Source of the DNA: Wyeomyia smithii
Lineage: Eukaryota > Arthropoda > Insecta > Diptera > Culicidae
Reading direction: 5' to 3'
Assembly: GCF_029784165.1 (NCBI RefSeq)
Contig: NC_073696.1
Coordinates: 101,424,065-101,488,064, forward strand
DNA length: 64,000 nt
Part shown: positions 32,464 to 45,075 of the stretch, piece after piece
Numbering within the stretch: the first letter of the stretch is position 1
Layout of the letters: every line of letters begins with the position of its first letter
Notes under the pieces: generated by a model
What the model was told of the DNA's origin: nothing
What the model saw: only the letters and a program-made list of their open reading frames with translations
Databases searched by the model: none
Made by a program: the position numbers and the translations under genes

Positions 32464-33345
32464 TATTTCCGATCTCCTAAACCGTATGGTATTTTTCAGA
32501 TTTATTTTTTTGAATTTTCAGAATTTTTAATTTCATGCAACAACCTTAGTTTTCCAATATTCTGTGCGTATAAATTTTTGAAGCATGAAGTACCTATCAA
32601 CGAAAATCGGGAAACTTATTGAGTTTGCAGAGAATAAAAGACTGTCATATTTTGAGATTTTTTTTTGTCCCATATCTTGATGTTTTAAAACACATTTTGA
32701 TTTTCTCTTCACGTTGTTACCTTGCAAATGTGTTTATAAAGCAATACAAATCGTTAACAGAAATGTAACATTGTTGAATACTTTTTGTGTTGAATGCGAG
32801 GTTAGTAGAACATGCAGATTTACATATAGAAATTATGAAAAAAGAACCTCAGATACATTTCAATTAGAATGCTGGTGCATGCGCTCTATCCATTAGTAAC
32901 TAAGATCCATCTATAAGTGAATGTCACTGTGTTCCTACCACATACATATTGACAAAAAAGCGTACATAGCTATTAACAAATATATCACAAGAAGATATTT
33001 ACCTTGAGATTTTCGTAATACCTCGCTTGTTCCGTTCAAGGCAACTTGAACTATCACTGGGTTCTACTGATGACACTTCATGTTTTTCAGAACTACCTCC
33101 AATTTCCGAAAACTGATTTCTGATTCGCACGTATTTTTTGACCAACGCGACAATGACAATTCACTTCGTAGAAGAGACGGAAATTACGTGACGTGTGCTT
33201 ATTTTGGAAAAGTAATTAATAGCAACAACTCGCGTACTACACACCACTATGATATTTTCGGTTAAGTGTCAATTTTGAAATTAGCGCATGAGTGCATGAT
33301 AAGGTCTATGTCACACTATATTTCAAGCATCAAATGATAACTTAC
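32464..33345. other. Serpin intron next to the shared exon
   Basis: No coding or repeat signal beyond the donor GTAAGT at the right edge (minus strand, 33340-33345). Confidence 0.4.
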
Positions 33346-33768
33346 TCTGCATCTCGCCGGTGGCGCCGTCCCTTGGTTTCTTTCTGGAAGCTGCTTCGTG
33401 AATCAGTAAAATCATCATAGTCCACGTTGTTACACGTGTCGTTCTCCCGCCAGGGCACATTGGCTTTGAGGCTCGGATTGTTGGACACCAGCTCGCCGAA
33501 AAGTTTACCGAAGCCTTTGTGAATTTCGGTGAATCTGATCGTACTGTTCGAGAAACCCATCAACTCCATCAGTTCTGTCCGGGTTGTACCACCGGATCCG
33601 AGCAGTAACAGCGACAGAGCGCCCGCGATACTAACTGGTGAAAAAATTTCCGTCTTACTCCGGTCGCCTACTATGACTCGGCTAATTTTCTGAGCCAAAT
33701 TGGTAACACTATCGGCTACTATGTCTAAGGCATTGTCCTGCGAGGAATCCTCGGAGAACCGATGAGGT
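33346..33768 (-). CDS. Serpin, shared N-terminal exon (helices A-C)
   Basis: 423 bases between acceptor CTGTTTACAG and donor GTAAGT. The start is RPHRFSEDSSQDNALDIVAD. Helix A and strand 6B follow with the conserved FSPVSIAGALSLLLLGSGGT, then helix C ending at FGKLFGELV. Instead of passing directly to helix D, it continues ~50 residues with one Cys and a strongly basic end, KGRRHRRDA. That is a furin-like site inside the C-D loop, a position where other serpins also carry long insertions. The last two bases (GA) form a split codon that all three terminal exons complete. If the intron is retained the frame stops at once, so the exon cannot make a serpin by itself. Confidence 0.9.
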
Positions 33769-33830
33769 CTGTAAACAGATTGGTTATGGTTAGTCATCTG
33801 CTCCTAACGTTTTTTATCATGTCAGTTTAC

Positions 33831-33905
33831 CTTTGACAGTTGGATTGATGTAGAGCTGCTATCAGAATTATTCCCAACATATATTTGAGTCTCATTTTGA
33901 AGCTC
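33831..33905 (-). CDS. Serpin, signal-peptide exon
   Basis: After an acceptor preceded by a long polypyrimidine tract (TTTCTTTCTTTTTCTTTG..CAG), the exon has 10 untranslated bases and then ATG at 33893-33895. It encodes MRLKYMLGIILIAALHQSNC followed by Q, and two bases (AG) of a split Arg codon. The next intron (33769-33830) is 62 bases with GTAAAC..ACAG. The hydrophobic core and small residue near the end indicate a secretory signal, placing the serpin in haemolymph or saliva. The acceptor shows at least one more 5' untranslated exon lies further right. Confidence 0.85.
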
Positions 33906-36250
33906 CTGCGAACAAAGAAAAAGAAAGAAATTAGAATGTCAATAAGTACCTAGTGGTGCGCATTGCTAACCAGAAATTTAGCGCCGCTAAATGCTAATCA
34001 AGAACCCTAAGCTAGTGAGGTTTGAGTACCCCGAATTTAGGTTTTGTTTTTATCGGTAGTTTACACAGTAATTATTTAGGTAAATATGAAATTTTGAAAT
34101 GTTGGTTGGAAGCAATCTACTTAACTTTTGACGCGAAAAGCGCATATTTTGTGTCAAACAAACTTTTCCTAAAACACGTAAACGAAACGGAAAAAGCTAG
34201 GCTTGTACTTGTCTCACGAGGAGACACAATTGAGCGATGTGTGTGAATGGAACACGCATTCTGAAAGCCATCTTTTCAATAAAGTAGGTTGGAGCAATTT
34301 GTGCCCATTATCACACTATGCGAATAATTGCAAGTTTAGCAAACTAGTGATTGGTGTTCCGGATATCATGTTATTGACGACACTAAGAATTTCGCTAATC
34401 AGTTTTAATCTACTAGATAAAAATTAACGCCATTGTGGCCACCACTAATAACAAGAAAGTGGTTAGTTATTAACGAATTTTTGTTACAACCCGGTTTTTA
34501 TTTTGGTGTGAAGGTGTGCTACGAAATACCCGATGCGGCTTAAAATTTGATGTCTCTTCTATACTGACTATGACTGCAGGTCAAACTCTGGGCAAACTAA
34601 TCCAGCCCATAAGCACCAGTACCGAAACGACATGAAAGGCATAAATAACCTGCTGAACGTTGTGAATAACTATTCATTTTAAAAGTGTGTGTTGATGAGC
34701 GCTCGCCTCCGGTATCTATAATCGCTAGGAGAAGAAACTGGTTCAGAGGAATATTTTCGCATACGGGAACCGGTTTCGTACTTCCGGGAAATCCATGCCA
34801 TTCCGTCAAATTGCTGAGATCACCTCGAATGCAGTTTGGCGGGTGTGTCAATTCCAAAGTTCGTGACAGCTTACATGGATGGATCGACGTCAATACAGAA
34901 GACGGTACTTTTTGGCTGGCCGTAATGATCGTTTCAAGGGTGTGCGAACGTGATATCCGCCAGCCGAGGTAATGAAATATAGTAGTAGCAAATCAGCTGA
35001 TTGAATAACTCCGTAATAGACGCGGTATTTTCAGACGATTAATAACACTTTCAACCCTTACATTAGTTTCGTGCATAGTGGCATCAGTGGGCGTTCGTCA
35101 AGTTACAAATGTACATACTTAAAAATCATTTGTTGTATATTTTAGATTCAAGATGTCTGATTTTTAGAGGTGGTATATTGGAACTTCTTTCACATGTTAT
35201 GTGAGAGGTTGATTTTGATAATGTGTCAAAAAGATATGGGTTTTAATGTTTTTACAGCCATGTATTCTATAAGATTTATAAGATGCTAATAACAAGCCAT
35301 TGCCTGTTATGACACACGTAGAAAATACAAGAAAAATGTTCAGGACGAATTTCCGTGTATATTTTTGGATAGAAAAAATACCGGCAATAATGCTCTAAGT
35401 TACTCTGCAAGTTGTAATTCAGACCAGAGGAATATTCTTACGAATGAAACGGCGGAAAAAATTATTTAAATCGGTGAGCTCGCGAAAAAGAAACTAGTTC
35501 CATGTTCTCTATAAGTTTCGCATCCTGTTTGTTCAACATAGAAAATACGAAAGCGAACCGTATCTTCCTACTCATTTAAGTTTTACTTGCGCGAGCATAT
35601 TCTGGTACGACTGTCAGAAACTTTGCAATCGAAAGCAATGCGCTTATCAGACTTGATAGGCACGCACGGCACTGGTGAGCAGTACCAAAATGATGCAGAA
35701 AGTTTTAAAGTAGCACGCACTCAGGTTAGGTGTTTGTCCCCGGTTTGGCACCGCTACAAATAAAGTACCGCACTATACTTGTATTGAGTGTCCTGTGGTG
35801 CACCGAGTTCCTGTGAATGATTTTGAAAATTTTTGTCCATTCCTTTAAGGTGAATCGGGACGGAATCCAAGCATTAGTTTATCATTGTTAACAGTACATG
35901 GTTACCAAATTTTAAATTTTTCTGATGCCATAAATTTAACAGAGCTAAAACAATTTGAACATTTTATTATGCTAGCGCAGCCTACTGCTGACAGTGCTGA
36001 CAACACGGACGTGAAATTTGACAGACGCAGCTGACTTTAAATTGAAGTTGAAAATGTTCTAGTCACTACCGGCGCGAAAATTTGAACAACACCGAGAGAG
36101 AAAAAATAGTGATGTGAAAAATAGCAAGATTGAGAGCTTTTAAAGGTTTAACGGTGAAACCAAATGTGCAAACTGATTCAATTAGGTGCCTGATGCTGGT
36201 TTAGCAGTTTCACAATAAATAACTGCAGGTTAACTGAAAAATTAATGATA
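33906..36250. other. Presumed 5' intron of the serpin, no gene seen
   Basis: A region of higher complexity at 34680-34970 holds a 95-codon plus frame without recognisable motifs. The 5' untranslated exon and promoter of the serpin are to the right of 33905 but could not be located. Confidence 0.35.
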
Positions 36251-39200
36251 TTTTATGGGACATTCCCGAAATGCGGTCGTATGCAGGTGGAAGCCATCGG
36301 TCCTCGTATGCTTGGATTCCGTCCCGTTCTACGTTAATATGGATTGCTTTAAACCTATCCCCGCGGAGAGAAATCAGTTTTTACATCGAAAAATGACATT
36401 CAAACTCTTGTTACTCAGCAACCGCATGCATGATTGGCACAAACTATATTGCATGTTGAAGGTCAATCTGTTCTTTAACTGTTTAGAATATTTTCATCGT
36501 TAGAAATTTCAAGTATAGTTGTTAAACTGTTATCAAAGTTAAAATGTCAGGTGATGCCATATGGCATCACCCGCGGGGAATGGGTTTAAGATGCTTTGTA
36601 TTTTATTTTGAACAATTTTTGAACAGCTCATAAAAGGTGTTTGATTTTCTTTTTTTCATTCGCGAAAACTTGAAGTTATAACATGAGTGATTTTCAACAT
36701 TTTAGGGTGAAGAAATCAGATTTTTTTATCTCTATAAACAAGTTTTTTCCATCTGTATCTGAAGACGATTCATTCAAACATTTAGTGATTATCTCCCTGA
36801 CTCAAACCTGAACAGCACACTAAACGCTTCTAAGATACTATTAAACGCCAAACATTACATTATTATAGTGGTTTCATGCGATCAAAACAACAAATGAAAA
36901 AAATTGGTTTTCCGTGTAGGTTGTAACGAAAGGACCTTGCATGAGAGTCGTTCCGTCTCGGAGAAAATAGACTGAGCTTATAAAGCTCATAATGAACGTT
37001 TACGTTTTGCTATTTCACGCGCTTTTTTGAAGCTATCAATAAAAAATAGTTTTAAACTGCTATTCCGCAATAAGTAACATCTGGCAGAGTCAGCGTATTT
37101 GTAAATCGATTACCGTTGGTTTGTTTACACCAGCAACTTGTTTCCCGTCGACTGTTTACCCATGGTTAGGCATTCGTCACACAAAAGTAAACGCGCTATT
37201 CCCTGTAAACCTTCTCAAAGCTTTATGTTGTTGTTCCTTCGGTAAAGAAGGTCAAGATTTGGCTCCTCCAGGCCTATCGGGATTCACCGCTAACCGACAA
37301 AAATCTCGCACTGTTGTCCTTCGCAAGTCTACAGGTTCACACCGTCGATGACCCTTAGATGATAAGCCATATTTTGTGACTCGTTTTCTTTGCGATTGGA
37401 CGCTACCCAGCATAACTGGAATAGGAAATATTTTCTACTGGTTGGCAACTTCTAGCAAGACAGGCACAGGAAAGTGTATATTCTCGCGATAATTTGGAAA
37501 TCCCACAAGTCGTTAATGACTTACTATCAGCCATTATCACTCAATTTTGCTGCTCTCTTGTTCTAACGTTATGATCACTGAGTCAACTTCACCGCTGTCT
37601 ACATCATTTGAATTACCTTGTAGCTTCTCACTCAAAGCTGTTGCAAATTGCAAAGAACTCTTGACACTGCGCTGGAATCAGGTTTTCCAATCACATAAAC
37701 CTTTATCCGATCGACCCGGTTCATCAACCTGCACTGCGGAAGATCCCGAATACGATCGTTCTCTGATTTCTGCTTATAAACACTGTCTGCTGCGCGTAGC
37801 GATAAGACCCTAGGAAATTCCGTGATCACACCCGAACGTAGCTTCCGAAGAACTGAAAACTTGTTCCGCTCGGCAGCCGATTTAAAAGTCACTTATACTA
37901 CCTTCGCCTAGAGAGAGAGAGAAAGAGACCGGATTAGCGAGGCGATCGCGAGCTTCGTGTTTCAGAATCGCGTCATGATCTTTACGCTCATTACCGATCG
38001 GAGAATCGCTACGGTTGCCAGAAATAGGTTATACGTGAAGAATACTAATTGCAGAGTTTTAAATCCCAAGTATTGTAAAACACGTTGAGCCCTAGTGTCA
38101 GACTCATTCACAATTTGTCTTCATTTGATATCCCTCCAATGTTAAGCGAAGGTAGAACTTCGAATAGCTGAATCGAAAAAGCTTAAAGCTAAGTGCTAAA
38201 ATTTTGTGAATAATGTGATTTGGCATCCTGTAACCCGTACGATTGATATTGGCGACACGATCGTTAGTTGTCCGAGTGTGAGTGATAGATACGATGAAAC
38301 ACCCTTGATTTACACAGAACTGTTACAATCTCGTGAAAAGTTATTACACTAACGAATTGGCCGATCCGAAAGTCGCAATTTTTGTTGACATTCAGTCGCT
38401 ACCGATGCATGCATTCGTGGATAGGCAAATCGTTATCGGATGTCCAGTCAGTGTGGTTTGGCAAACTCTCTGGTGCTGTGTGATTTCCGGTTCTTTTTCA
38501 TCGCCCATCGGCAGTGGACCAGCAGACTAGGGCCAATGGAAATTTGCTAGGTTAGTCATTCATTTCGTTTGTGCGGTTTTTGTTTTCTTCTTGCGATTGA
38601 ATTCATTGACGCCTCTGTCGGCACAAACCGTCTAGGTGTAAGGTAAATGTTATTCAAAATTGTTTTGCGGTGCGGAATACCTAATTTTTGGGACCTTTTT
38701 CATTTTCGCACGTGACAGTAATTCTGCGGCAATGAAAGCTAGTGATTGATGGTAGCACCGAGTTGGTCGGAATTTTTTAACCACACAGCGTGACCAACGG
38801 GAGAGGTTACTGGAATGGGTCATTGTTGTTTTGTATATAGTGATGAATCTTGGGATGGTCTATGACACATAACTTCGCTTTGAATCGATCCGTTTGTTGC
38901 AATGGTCGCTTTCTGATTTTTCAATATTCTCAATTTCCTAATTAGTTTTTTTTCTGTACTGTATAAAGCTATTTTGCATCAGTACAAAATACTTGCAGAG
39001 CTCACATTTTAAATGCGACACATCTTTCTACTGTCAGTCAATGCAATAATCAGCGCGACTTGATGATGCAATCAACACTTGATAGAACAAAATTTTAGGT
39101 TGAGGTGTGCATCATCAGAAATATGAATTGTTCAAAACCAGTCAGGAAATTGTATGTATTCTTATTGCAGCTCAGAACCGTACTTAAACAATGTAGTTAA

Positions 39201-39890
39201 GGGCCCCACACCACAGAGAGTGGACATTTATAGCACGAACATGAGATTTTAAATTATCGTTAATTATCGAAAATTTCGAATAGTCTGTCCCGGCAGGCTT
39301 GACGTAGGACTACGAATGAAATGATGAATTTTAATGAATTATCCCATTGCAACAAATTAATTCTATTATACTTGAGGTTTGCTATAAAGGTGCTTTTATA
39401 CTATTGGCCGTACACAATTGTATTGCACAGGGTGTGACGAAAATAATGCCAAAGTTTATGATGTTTTTTTCAAATATTATTTGAAGTACCTTTTTGATTC
39501 AAACTTCGAACAGTCCCAAATTTCGAACACTTCAGAACAAAAATCGAATTATTATGTCTAGTGTAATAAAAGGCATGATTATTATATACCATTTCGTTCC
39601 TTAGAATGTCCTTCACCCAGCAATGTATAGCTCTTTACTGTAGGGCAACTTCCAGGGAAACAGCAGGCGTTGAAAAAAGTGTCAGTCAGTATTCATACGG
39701 CTTGTCTATCTATCTTTTGGCGATTACGTTGAAGTTTGAAACAAAGCCGAATTCTGAATTCTCCTTATTTTCATATACAAAATATGTTCAAATCTATATG
39801 AACAACTCTTATTTGCAAAAAAAATAAAATAACCAACATGGTAAACCGTTAAGATCGACGAGAAAATTTATTTTAAATCCAAACATCATT
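36251..39890. other. Unassigned low-repeat region
   Basis: 3.6 kb relatively free of recognised repeats. Several short plus frames (36255-36503, 37121-37351, 37547-37813, 38333-38530) show no family. A GAGAGAGAGAAAGAG tract lies at ~37912. It could contain the promoter and first exon of the serpin or of a neighbour; the sequence alone does not decide. Confidence 0.3.
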
Positions 39891-39897
39891 ACACTAG

Positions 39898-40152
39898 CTA
39901 GATGGTTGGTTTGGAACTTAAACTTTGCTTTCTCAGAAACATCGATAACTCTCTTCGGTGGAATGAACCGGTTTGTGCGGCTGTTGGACCATCGATGCTG
40001 AACATCTTTTCGTCGGAGAACAAGACTACCATTTTTTCCAGTTTCAGCATAGAAAGTAATTTCTTCGAACGAGTCAATCGGAGTATTTCATTGTCATCCA
40101 CAAAATACATAAGCACTTTTTTCGAAATTTTCGAGACCCCACCCCTTTTCAT
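39898..40152 (-). pseudogene. IS630/mariner-type transposase fragment
   Basis: The frame contains LTRSKKLLSMLK, then VVLFSDEKMFSIDGP, the first catalytic Asp motif of an insect Tc1/mariner-related transposase. Flanking coding sequence is lost or out of frame. Confidence 0.6.
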
Positions 40153-40289
40153 CAGAATGAGGCTCAGTTGGATTTTGCATTACCCTCTCCCCCCTTTTCT
40201 CTTTACGGAAAATGTTTTCTCCTGCCAGCTATACCTAAAATGGCAGCCCCATCAGCAGGATGTAGGTGTCGCGACCCTGGTAACGTAGC

Positions 40290-40770
40290 CTACCGAAACC
40301 TAGCCTAACCACGAATAACGAAATTAGAGATATGGAACGGAACAATCGGCAAAGACCTAGGCTACGAACACAGAAAAAGAAAACGATGGACGATTGGAAA
40401 TGGAGTTTTTGGAACGCCTCTCTCAATGAACCGGTGCGAGCTGGCTTGCTTGCTTGAAAACTACAGTGGCAGGGAGTTGAAATCGCAGTGATTCAGGAGG
40501 TTCGGTAGCCATGTTCTGGAGAAAGGAAATTTCGTGCAGTAGATTCTATTGCACACACTTCTTTCAAGTTCACCTACAGTGAAACGGGGCGCCGGTTTCG
40601 TAGTGTTGGGAAATCATAAAACAAGAGTCGTCCGGTGAAGGATCGTAGATGACTGTATATGCGTGTTGAGGATTAAGGGCAAATTCTTCAACTACAGTTT
40701 AATCAATACCTACCACCGACAAACGAGAAACTCTATGACGTCAAAGATGAGTTCTATCAAAAGCTGGAAC
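40290..40770 (+). pseudogene. Non-LTR retrotransposon endonuclease relic
   Basis: One frame reads KRGAGFVVLGN, then after a stop RIVDDCICVLRIKGKFFNYS and LINTYH. This matches the middle of the apurinic-like endonuclease domain of mosquito LINEs with a GTGFVV..RIKG.FFNYSIIN block. Stops and frame breaks throughout. Confidence 0.6.
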
Positions 40771-42635
40771 GACCCAAGGAACAATTTGGAAGCCCTTATA
40801 AAGGCAAATGTGGAATAAGAGCAGTGTAGATGCAACCGGTGCTGAATAAACAACACGTTGAATTATTTGTTGTACAAACGTTGCCGCATTCTTTATTCAT
40901 ATATTATTCCAATAGTGGAACTCCAGTTTAACAGAAGTTGTTTAAACGTTTGCAAGAGATTATAAGCAACACTAATAAATATGTGCTGCGTTAAAGCGCT
41001 TTAAAGGTGTCCGCTCATCAGTTGCATTCTCGCCTAATAAAAGCGATTTGAACATTTCAAACGGCAACCTGGCGACTGTTATTCTGCACGTGTTGTTCAA
41101 ATGCTGCACATATGAATTTTAAGTCTTTCAAGGAGCAATTCTTTAGCTCTTATAGACGCGAACGTTAGACTACTGATTTTATGGAACATCCTTCTCAACG
41201 CGTCGTATAGTTGATTTAACGCAGCATAAACGTTGTTTTCAAACCACTAAAAGAAGGCAATCCACGGGTGACGTTCCATTGCTTGTACGTTTGTTATTGT
41301 TGTTGTTTTTCAAGTTGCGAATCCAAAACATAACCGAACACGAGACCTTTGAGCGTTGGAAAGTAAATCTAAAGTGGTATTTTATTGTTGGGTAAAGTAT
41401 TGCTCCACGCAAAACTAGAGCAACCAATCGGACAACTGTTATTTTTCACGCTTTTCGATTCGCATTGCATCCAAGTTGCGATCGTTCGTACAAACGTGAA
41501 GATGTCAAAAGATGAAAACAAACTGGTTTCAGCTGATCGCAACTGTCTTGTGGATTGCCTTAGATTCGCAGCTTATCTCCTTTCAAAATCGTCAGTGTCC
41601 CCCCTAAAGTTTTTTTTTATTCCAAACAAAAAAAAATTTGACGATATTATAGCCATATCATGAAAGCCAATTCATGAATTAACTTTAGCAAGCCGTTTCG
41701 GGAACAAATTTCCTATGGGGCTCTTCTAGAGTCTTTCTAGATTCAGTGAACAAAACAAGGACCATGTTGTAGGTATATCACCAAGAACACCCGAAACCAT
41801 GAATATAGATTGTTGAAGTAATTTCATAAACTATGAATCAATAAGTGTGAGATTCTGTTCAAAAATTCATAGAGCTCCTCTGTTTCGGAATATACCCACG
41901 AGAAAACTGAAGTTGCTGAATTTTTTAGTGCTATAACTATTTAAATCGGATAAAAATTGCAAACGTTACAAGAATATTAATTTCTGGTTACACGGGTACC
42001 CCACTATTCACGTAAGGAGTAAAAAAGTCCCTCATGCTAGCCCCCCCCTTCCTCCGCTGCTGTTTAAAAACTAATATCCAATGTTGCCTTTCAACGAGTT
42101 CTGAGATGTCACCAATTTCTAGCACTATAGATTAAGGTGAAAAAAAAATGAAATTCCTAAAAAGGCACCCGGATTCTCCGTCGAGCACACAACTTAAATA
42201 AATAAATTAAGCAAACGGTCAGTCAACCGAGTTTGTTACGGTAAGGTATTTTGAAATCAGGTTATCAGGTTGGTTACAAGGTGGATTATTTCATATCAAA
42301 GCTTAATCAGTAAAAATCAATTAAAGTAACATAAATTTGGGTGCGTCTAACAGCCTTTGCTGTTAGCCCCATACCCAGTTAAATATTCACTACAATAAAT
42401 TCCGGTGTTCCGTAACCGGTTGCGTCATTGCATTGCATAAAACTTGAATCTATAACACGAAAGATATCGAAATTCAATTTTTCTTTTGCAATAAAACTGA
42501 GTACTAAGCGCCCTATTGGAAAGAAACGAGACCGATTAAAAATTTATTGATGTGTGATGAAAAAGTGCCTTTTATTAAATAAAAATCATTCTATTTTCGT
42601 ACATTCAGTAGGACTACATGATGTTGAATCTTTTT
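40771..42635. other. No gene seen
   Basis: AT-rich; a C-run near 42040 and short chance frames only. Confidence 0.35.
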
Positions 42636-44011
42636 GACGTGAGACTACGTCTTTCTTCACTATACTAAGGTACCTTCTGTGAAAACTGGATTGAACATGT
42701 AACGTTTTTGGTTGGCGGAATGGAAGATTTTAGATGCTAATAGCGCTCAAACAACTGTTCCGATTTCAATAGTTAATATACCGTTGGAAAGCTAAAACAT
42801 ACAAGATCTGTATAACATGATAATTTCAGTTATCATTTTCTTATCACTCCGTGAAAATTGCGGAAAAGTTTGAAGGTCAAATATCCACATACATTTTTCA
42901 TACGATTGGTTTATTTCCCTAACGCAGACTTCAAAAACATAGACGAAATGATTTCACGCATTCAGTCATTGGCTAGCAATGCCAGCCAATTGGCATCGCA
43001 TTCATCACCCAACGTGAACGACGAAGAAAGAAAGCAGAGATGCTTCCACGTGATTGGTTCTTCTCCCAATCACCCAAGTTCCCCACACTGAGTGATGCTA
43101 TAAAAGGACATTCCGTGTTGAGAGAAGCTCATATCCTGGTCGACCGTCAAAGCGAACAGTTCGGCTTCCCTTCAATCTGAGTTGGACCCCACCAGTGGTA
43201 ATCTAATTCAGACATCGTTGTTGGAATACAGCCCGAAACTGGACGTGATCGGCACTGGGGACCATTGGATGCCGTTGGAAGGGACCATTGGGAGACTTGG
43301 AAACCGTTTGGATGCTGCCGATAGTAATTTGTGTAGGTATAGTGTGTCGTATACCAAGTGTGTGTGTCTGAGTAGCGTTAGCGTGTGTATGTGTATTTGT
43401 GTGTGTGAATGTGTGTGTGTGTTAATGTTTGTGTGTGTGTATGATTGTTCGTGTGTGTGTGTGTTAATGTTCGTGTGTGTGTGTTAATGTTCGTGTGTGT
43501 GTGTGTGTGTGTTAATGTTCGTGTGTGTGTGTTAATGTTTGTGTGTGTGTGTGTGTGTGTGTGAGTGTGTGTTAATGTTTGTGTGTGTGTTAACGTTGTG
43601 TGTGTTAATGTTTGTGTGTGTGTGTTAATGTTTGTGTGTGTGTGAGTGGCGTGTGTGTATGTGTGTAAGTGGCGTGGGTGTGTCTGAGGAACGTGTGCTT
43701 GTGAGTAGTGTGTGTATATAGCGTGTGAGTGTGTATAACGTGTATGTGTGTGCAAAAATGCATTCATCCGAGGTAAATTTATTCATGACAGAATACTTTT
43801 TTAGGCAACAATTATTTTTCCTATTAGTTTGTATGCTATGGTTTATGACAGGTGTATGTGTTTTTTTGTGAAGTGTTCATGGATTGTTGTGTTTGGTATT
43901 TGTACGTTTGGTGTGTGTTTTATACTATGGCTATGGCAGAATTGAATCTTTACACCCACAATAGTCCCACGTCAAGCCTACGTTTGTGCACTCAAGCACA
44001 TACCCTTTAAC
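42636..44011 (+). mobile_element. Helentron-like (HINE) element, copy H2
   Basis: The 5' end is GACGTGAGACTACGTC, preceded by TTTTT. The inverted partner TAGTCCCACGTC lies at 43962-43973. The 3' hairpin TGTGC-ACTCAA-GCACA is at 43985-44000, and the end is CCCTTTAAC followed by TTTTTT. The interior shares CAGTTCGGCT..CTGAGTTGGACCCCACCAG with H3, followed by a TG-rich microsatellite at the same relative place. The central-microsatellite layout is that of non-autonomous helentrons (DINE-1/HINE). Confidence 0.65.
43330..43760. repeat. TG-rich minisatellite core of H2
   Basis: Units of the form GTGTGTGTGTTAATGTTCGT repeat a dozen times with variable TG length. His/Thr-rich frames on the minus strand are artefacts. 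Confidence 0.95.
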
Positions 44012-44294
44012 TTTTTTATGTCCTAATACAGATTTACAGATTACTGATTAAGCTTGCTTTTGAATAAACAATATATATAACTTAAAACTATGCAGAAAGT
44101 GGCCTAATACACAATCTTTTACACCTTTCTTTTTCTGTGTTGTCGTTTTGTTGTAGCTACATTGTTCCATCCTCTCCTCCCGCATCATCAGTAATCGCTC
44201 CTCCAGCAACTAAAAAAAAACAGATAGTTTAATCATAAAACTTATTTTCAAACAGTAAATTGAAAGTATACAGGCATAGTGCAATATATATATA

Positions 44295-44602
44295 AGTTAA
44301 AGACGGAACATCCTCAACACCAGTTGTCGCTGAATCTAAGCGACCAGAAACCAAGCCACGCGCAAACAACCAGACAGCACAGTCAGCAGGATTGGAGCCC
44401 GGAGCCACCAAAGTATTCAACGTGGAACTCGGATTGACGTCGTCAAGTGCTGCATCGTCGTTAGGTCTTAGGTCAGCAGATTTTAGGACAGCAGGTAGGG
44501 CAGTCAGGCCTCTGTAAAATAGTCTTTAATCAGTCTCAAGTGAAGTGTGACGGTCAAATAAAAGTTTTTTTAAAAACTAAATTAAACTAAATGATCTTTT
44601 AA
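44295..44602 (+). repeat. 5' LTR
   Basis: It begins AGTTAAAGACGGAACATCC and ends GATCTTTTAA. It matches 58277-58581, with a lone TATATA-rich flank on the left. A TATA-less layout is likely; no polyadenylation signal other than AATAAAAG near 44563. Confidence 0.85.
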
Positions 44603-44603
44603 G

Positions 44604-44615
44604 TGGCGCAGTCGG
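44604..44615 (+). promoter_or_regulatory. Primer binding site
   Basis: TGGCGCAGTCGG begins one base after the 5' LTR. This primer type (tRNA-Ser) is known from the 17.6/297/ZAM group. Confidence 0.75.
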
Positions 44616-45075
44616 CGCGGATTGTGATTCGATTTAGAAACCGCAGTTAGTGCATCCACGAGGGAATATCGTGAGATTCGCGTTTTTAATCACAATCAAA
44701 ATCCGCGAACCTAAATAAGTTCCCCGCGAACGAATATCGTGGACCAAACATAGAAAACCGTAAGTACTTTAGTCTATATTAACACTAATAGGACGAATAA
44801 TAGCTTCTGGAAAAAAATAAAAGCATTATTTCGATCCGGCACAAAATAAACACTACTTATTTAGAGAGACAAGCCCGCACCCGTCGTAAGCGAGTCTCTG
44901 AATATCACAAAAAGCAATCAAACTAACATAAAAAAATACAAGCAAATAAATAAAAATATAGTGAACCAATACTTTAAATAACCTTGTGAAGTGAATATCA
45001 ATTATCATCCTCAAAAAGTGTTAACAATTTTTAAATCTTCGAATAATCTAATCAAAACGTATAATTTTAAACAAA

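Noticed and set aside
33346..33797. Serpin N-terminal exon as a separate truncated pseudogene
   Set aside because: Its donor, phase and missing helix D fit exactly the terminal exons downstream; no decay is visible.
34597..34972. Overlapping 95-98-codon frames on both strands
   Set aside because: No recognisable domain or splice context; kept only as part of an unassigned region.
41570..41620. Possible terminal repeat in CCCCCCTAAAG tract
   Set aside because: No inverted partner or duplication found.
43330..43760. CRISPR-like pattern of regular short repeats
   Set aside because: Units are simple TG variants without unique spacers, in an animal genome; a minisatellite explains it.
43182..43767. 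His/Thr- and Cys/Val-rich frames on both strands
   Set aside because: They are produced by the TG minisatellite in element H2.
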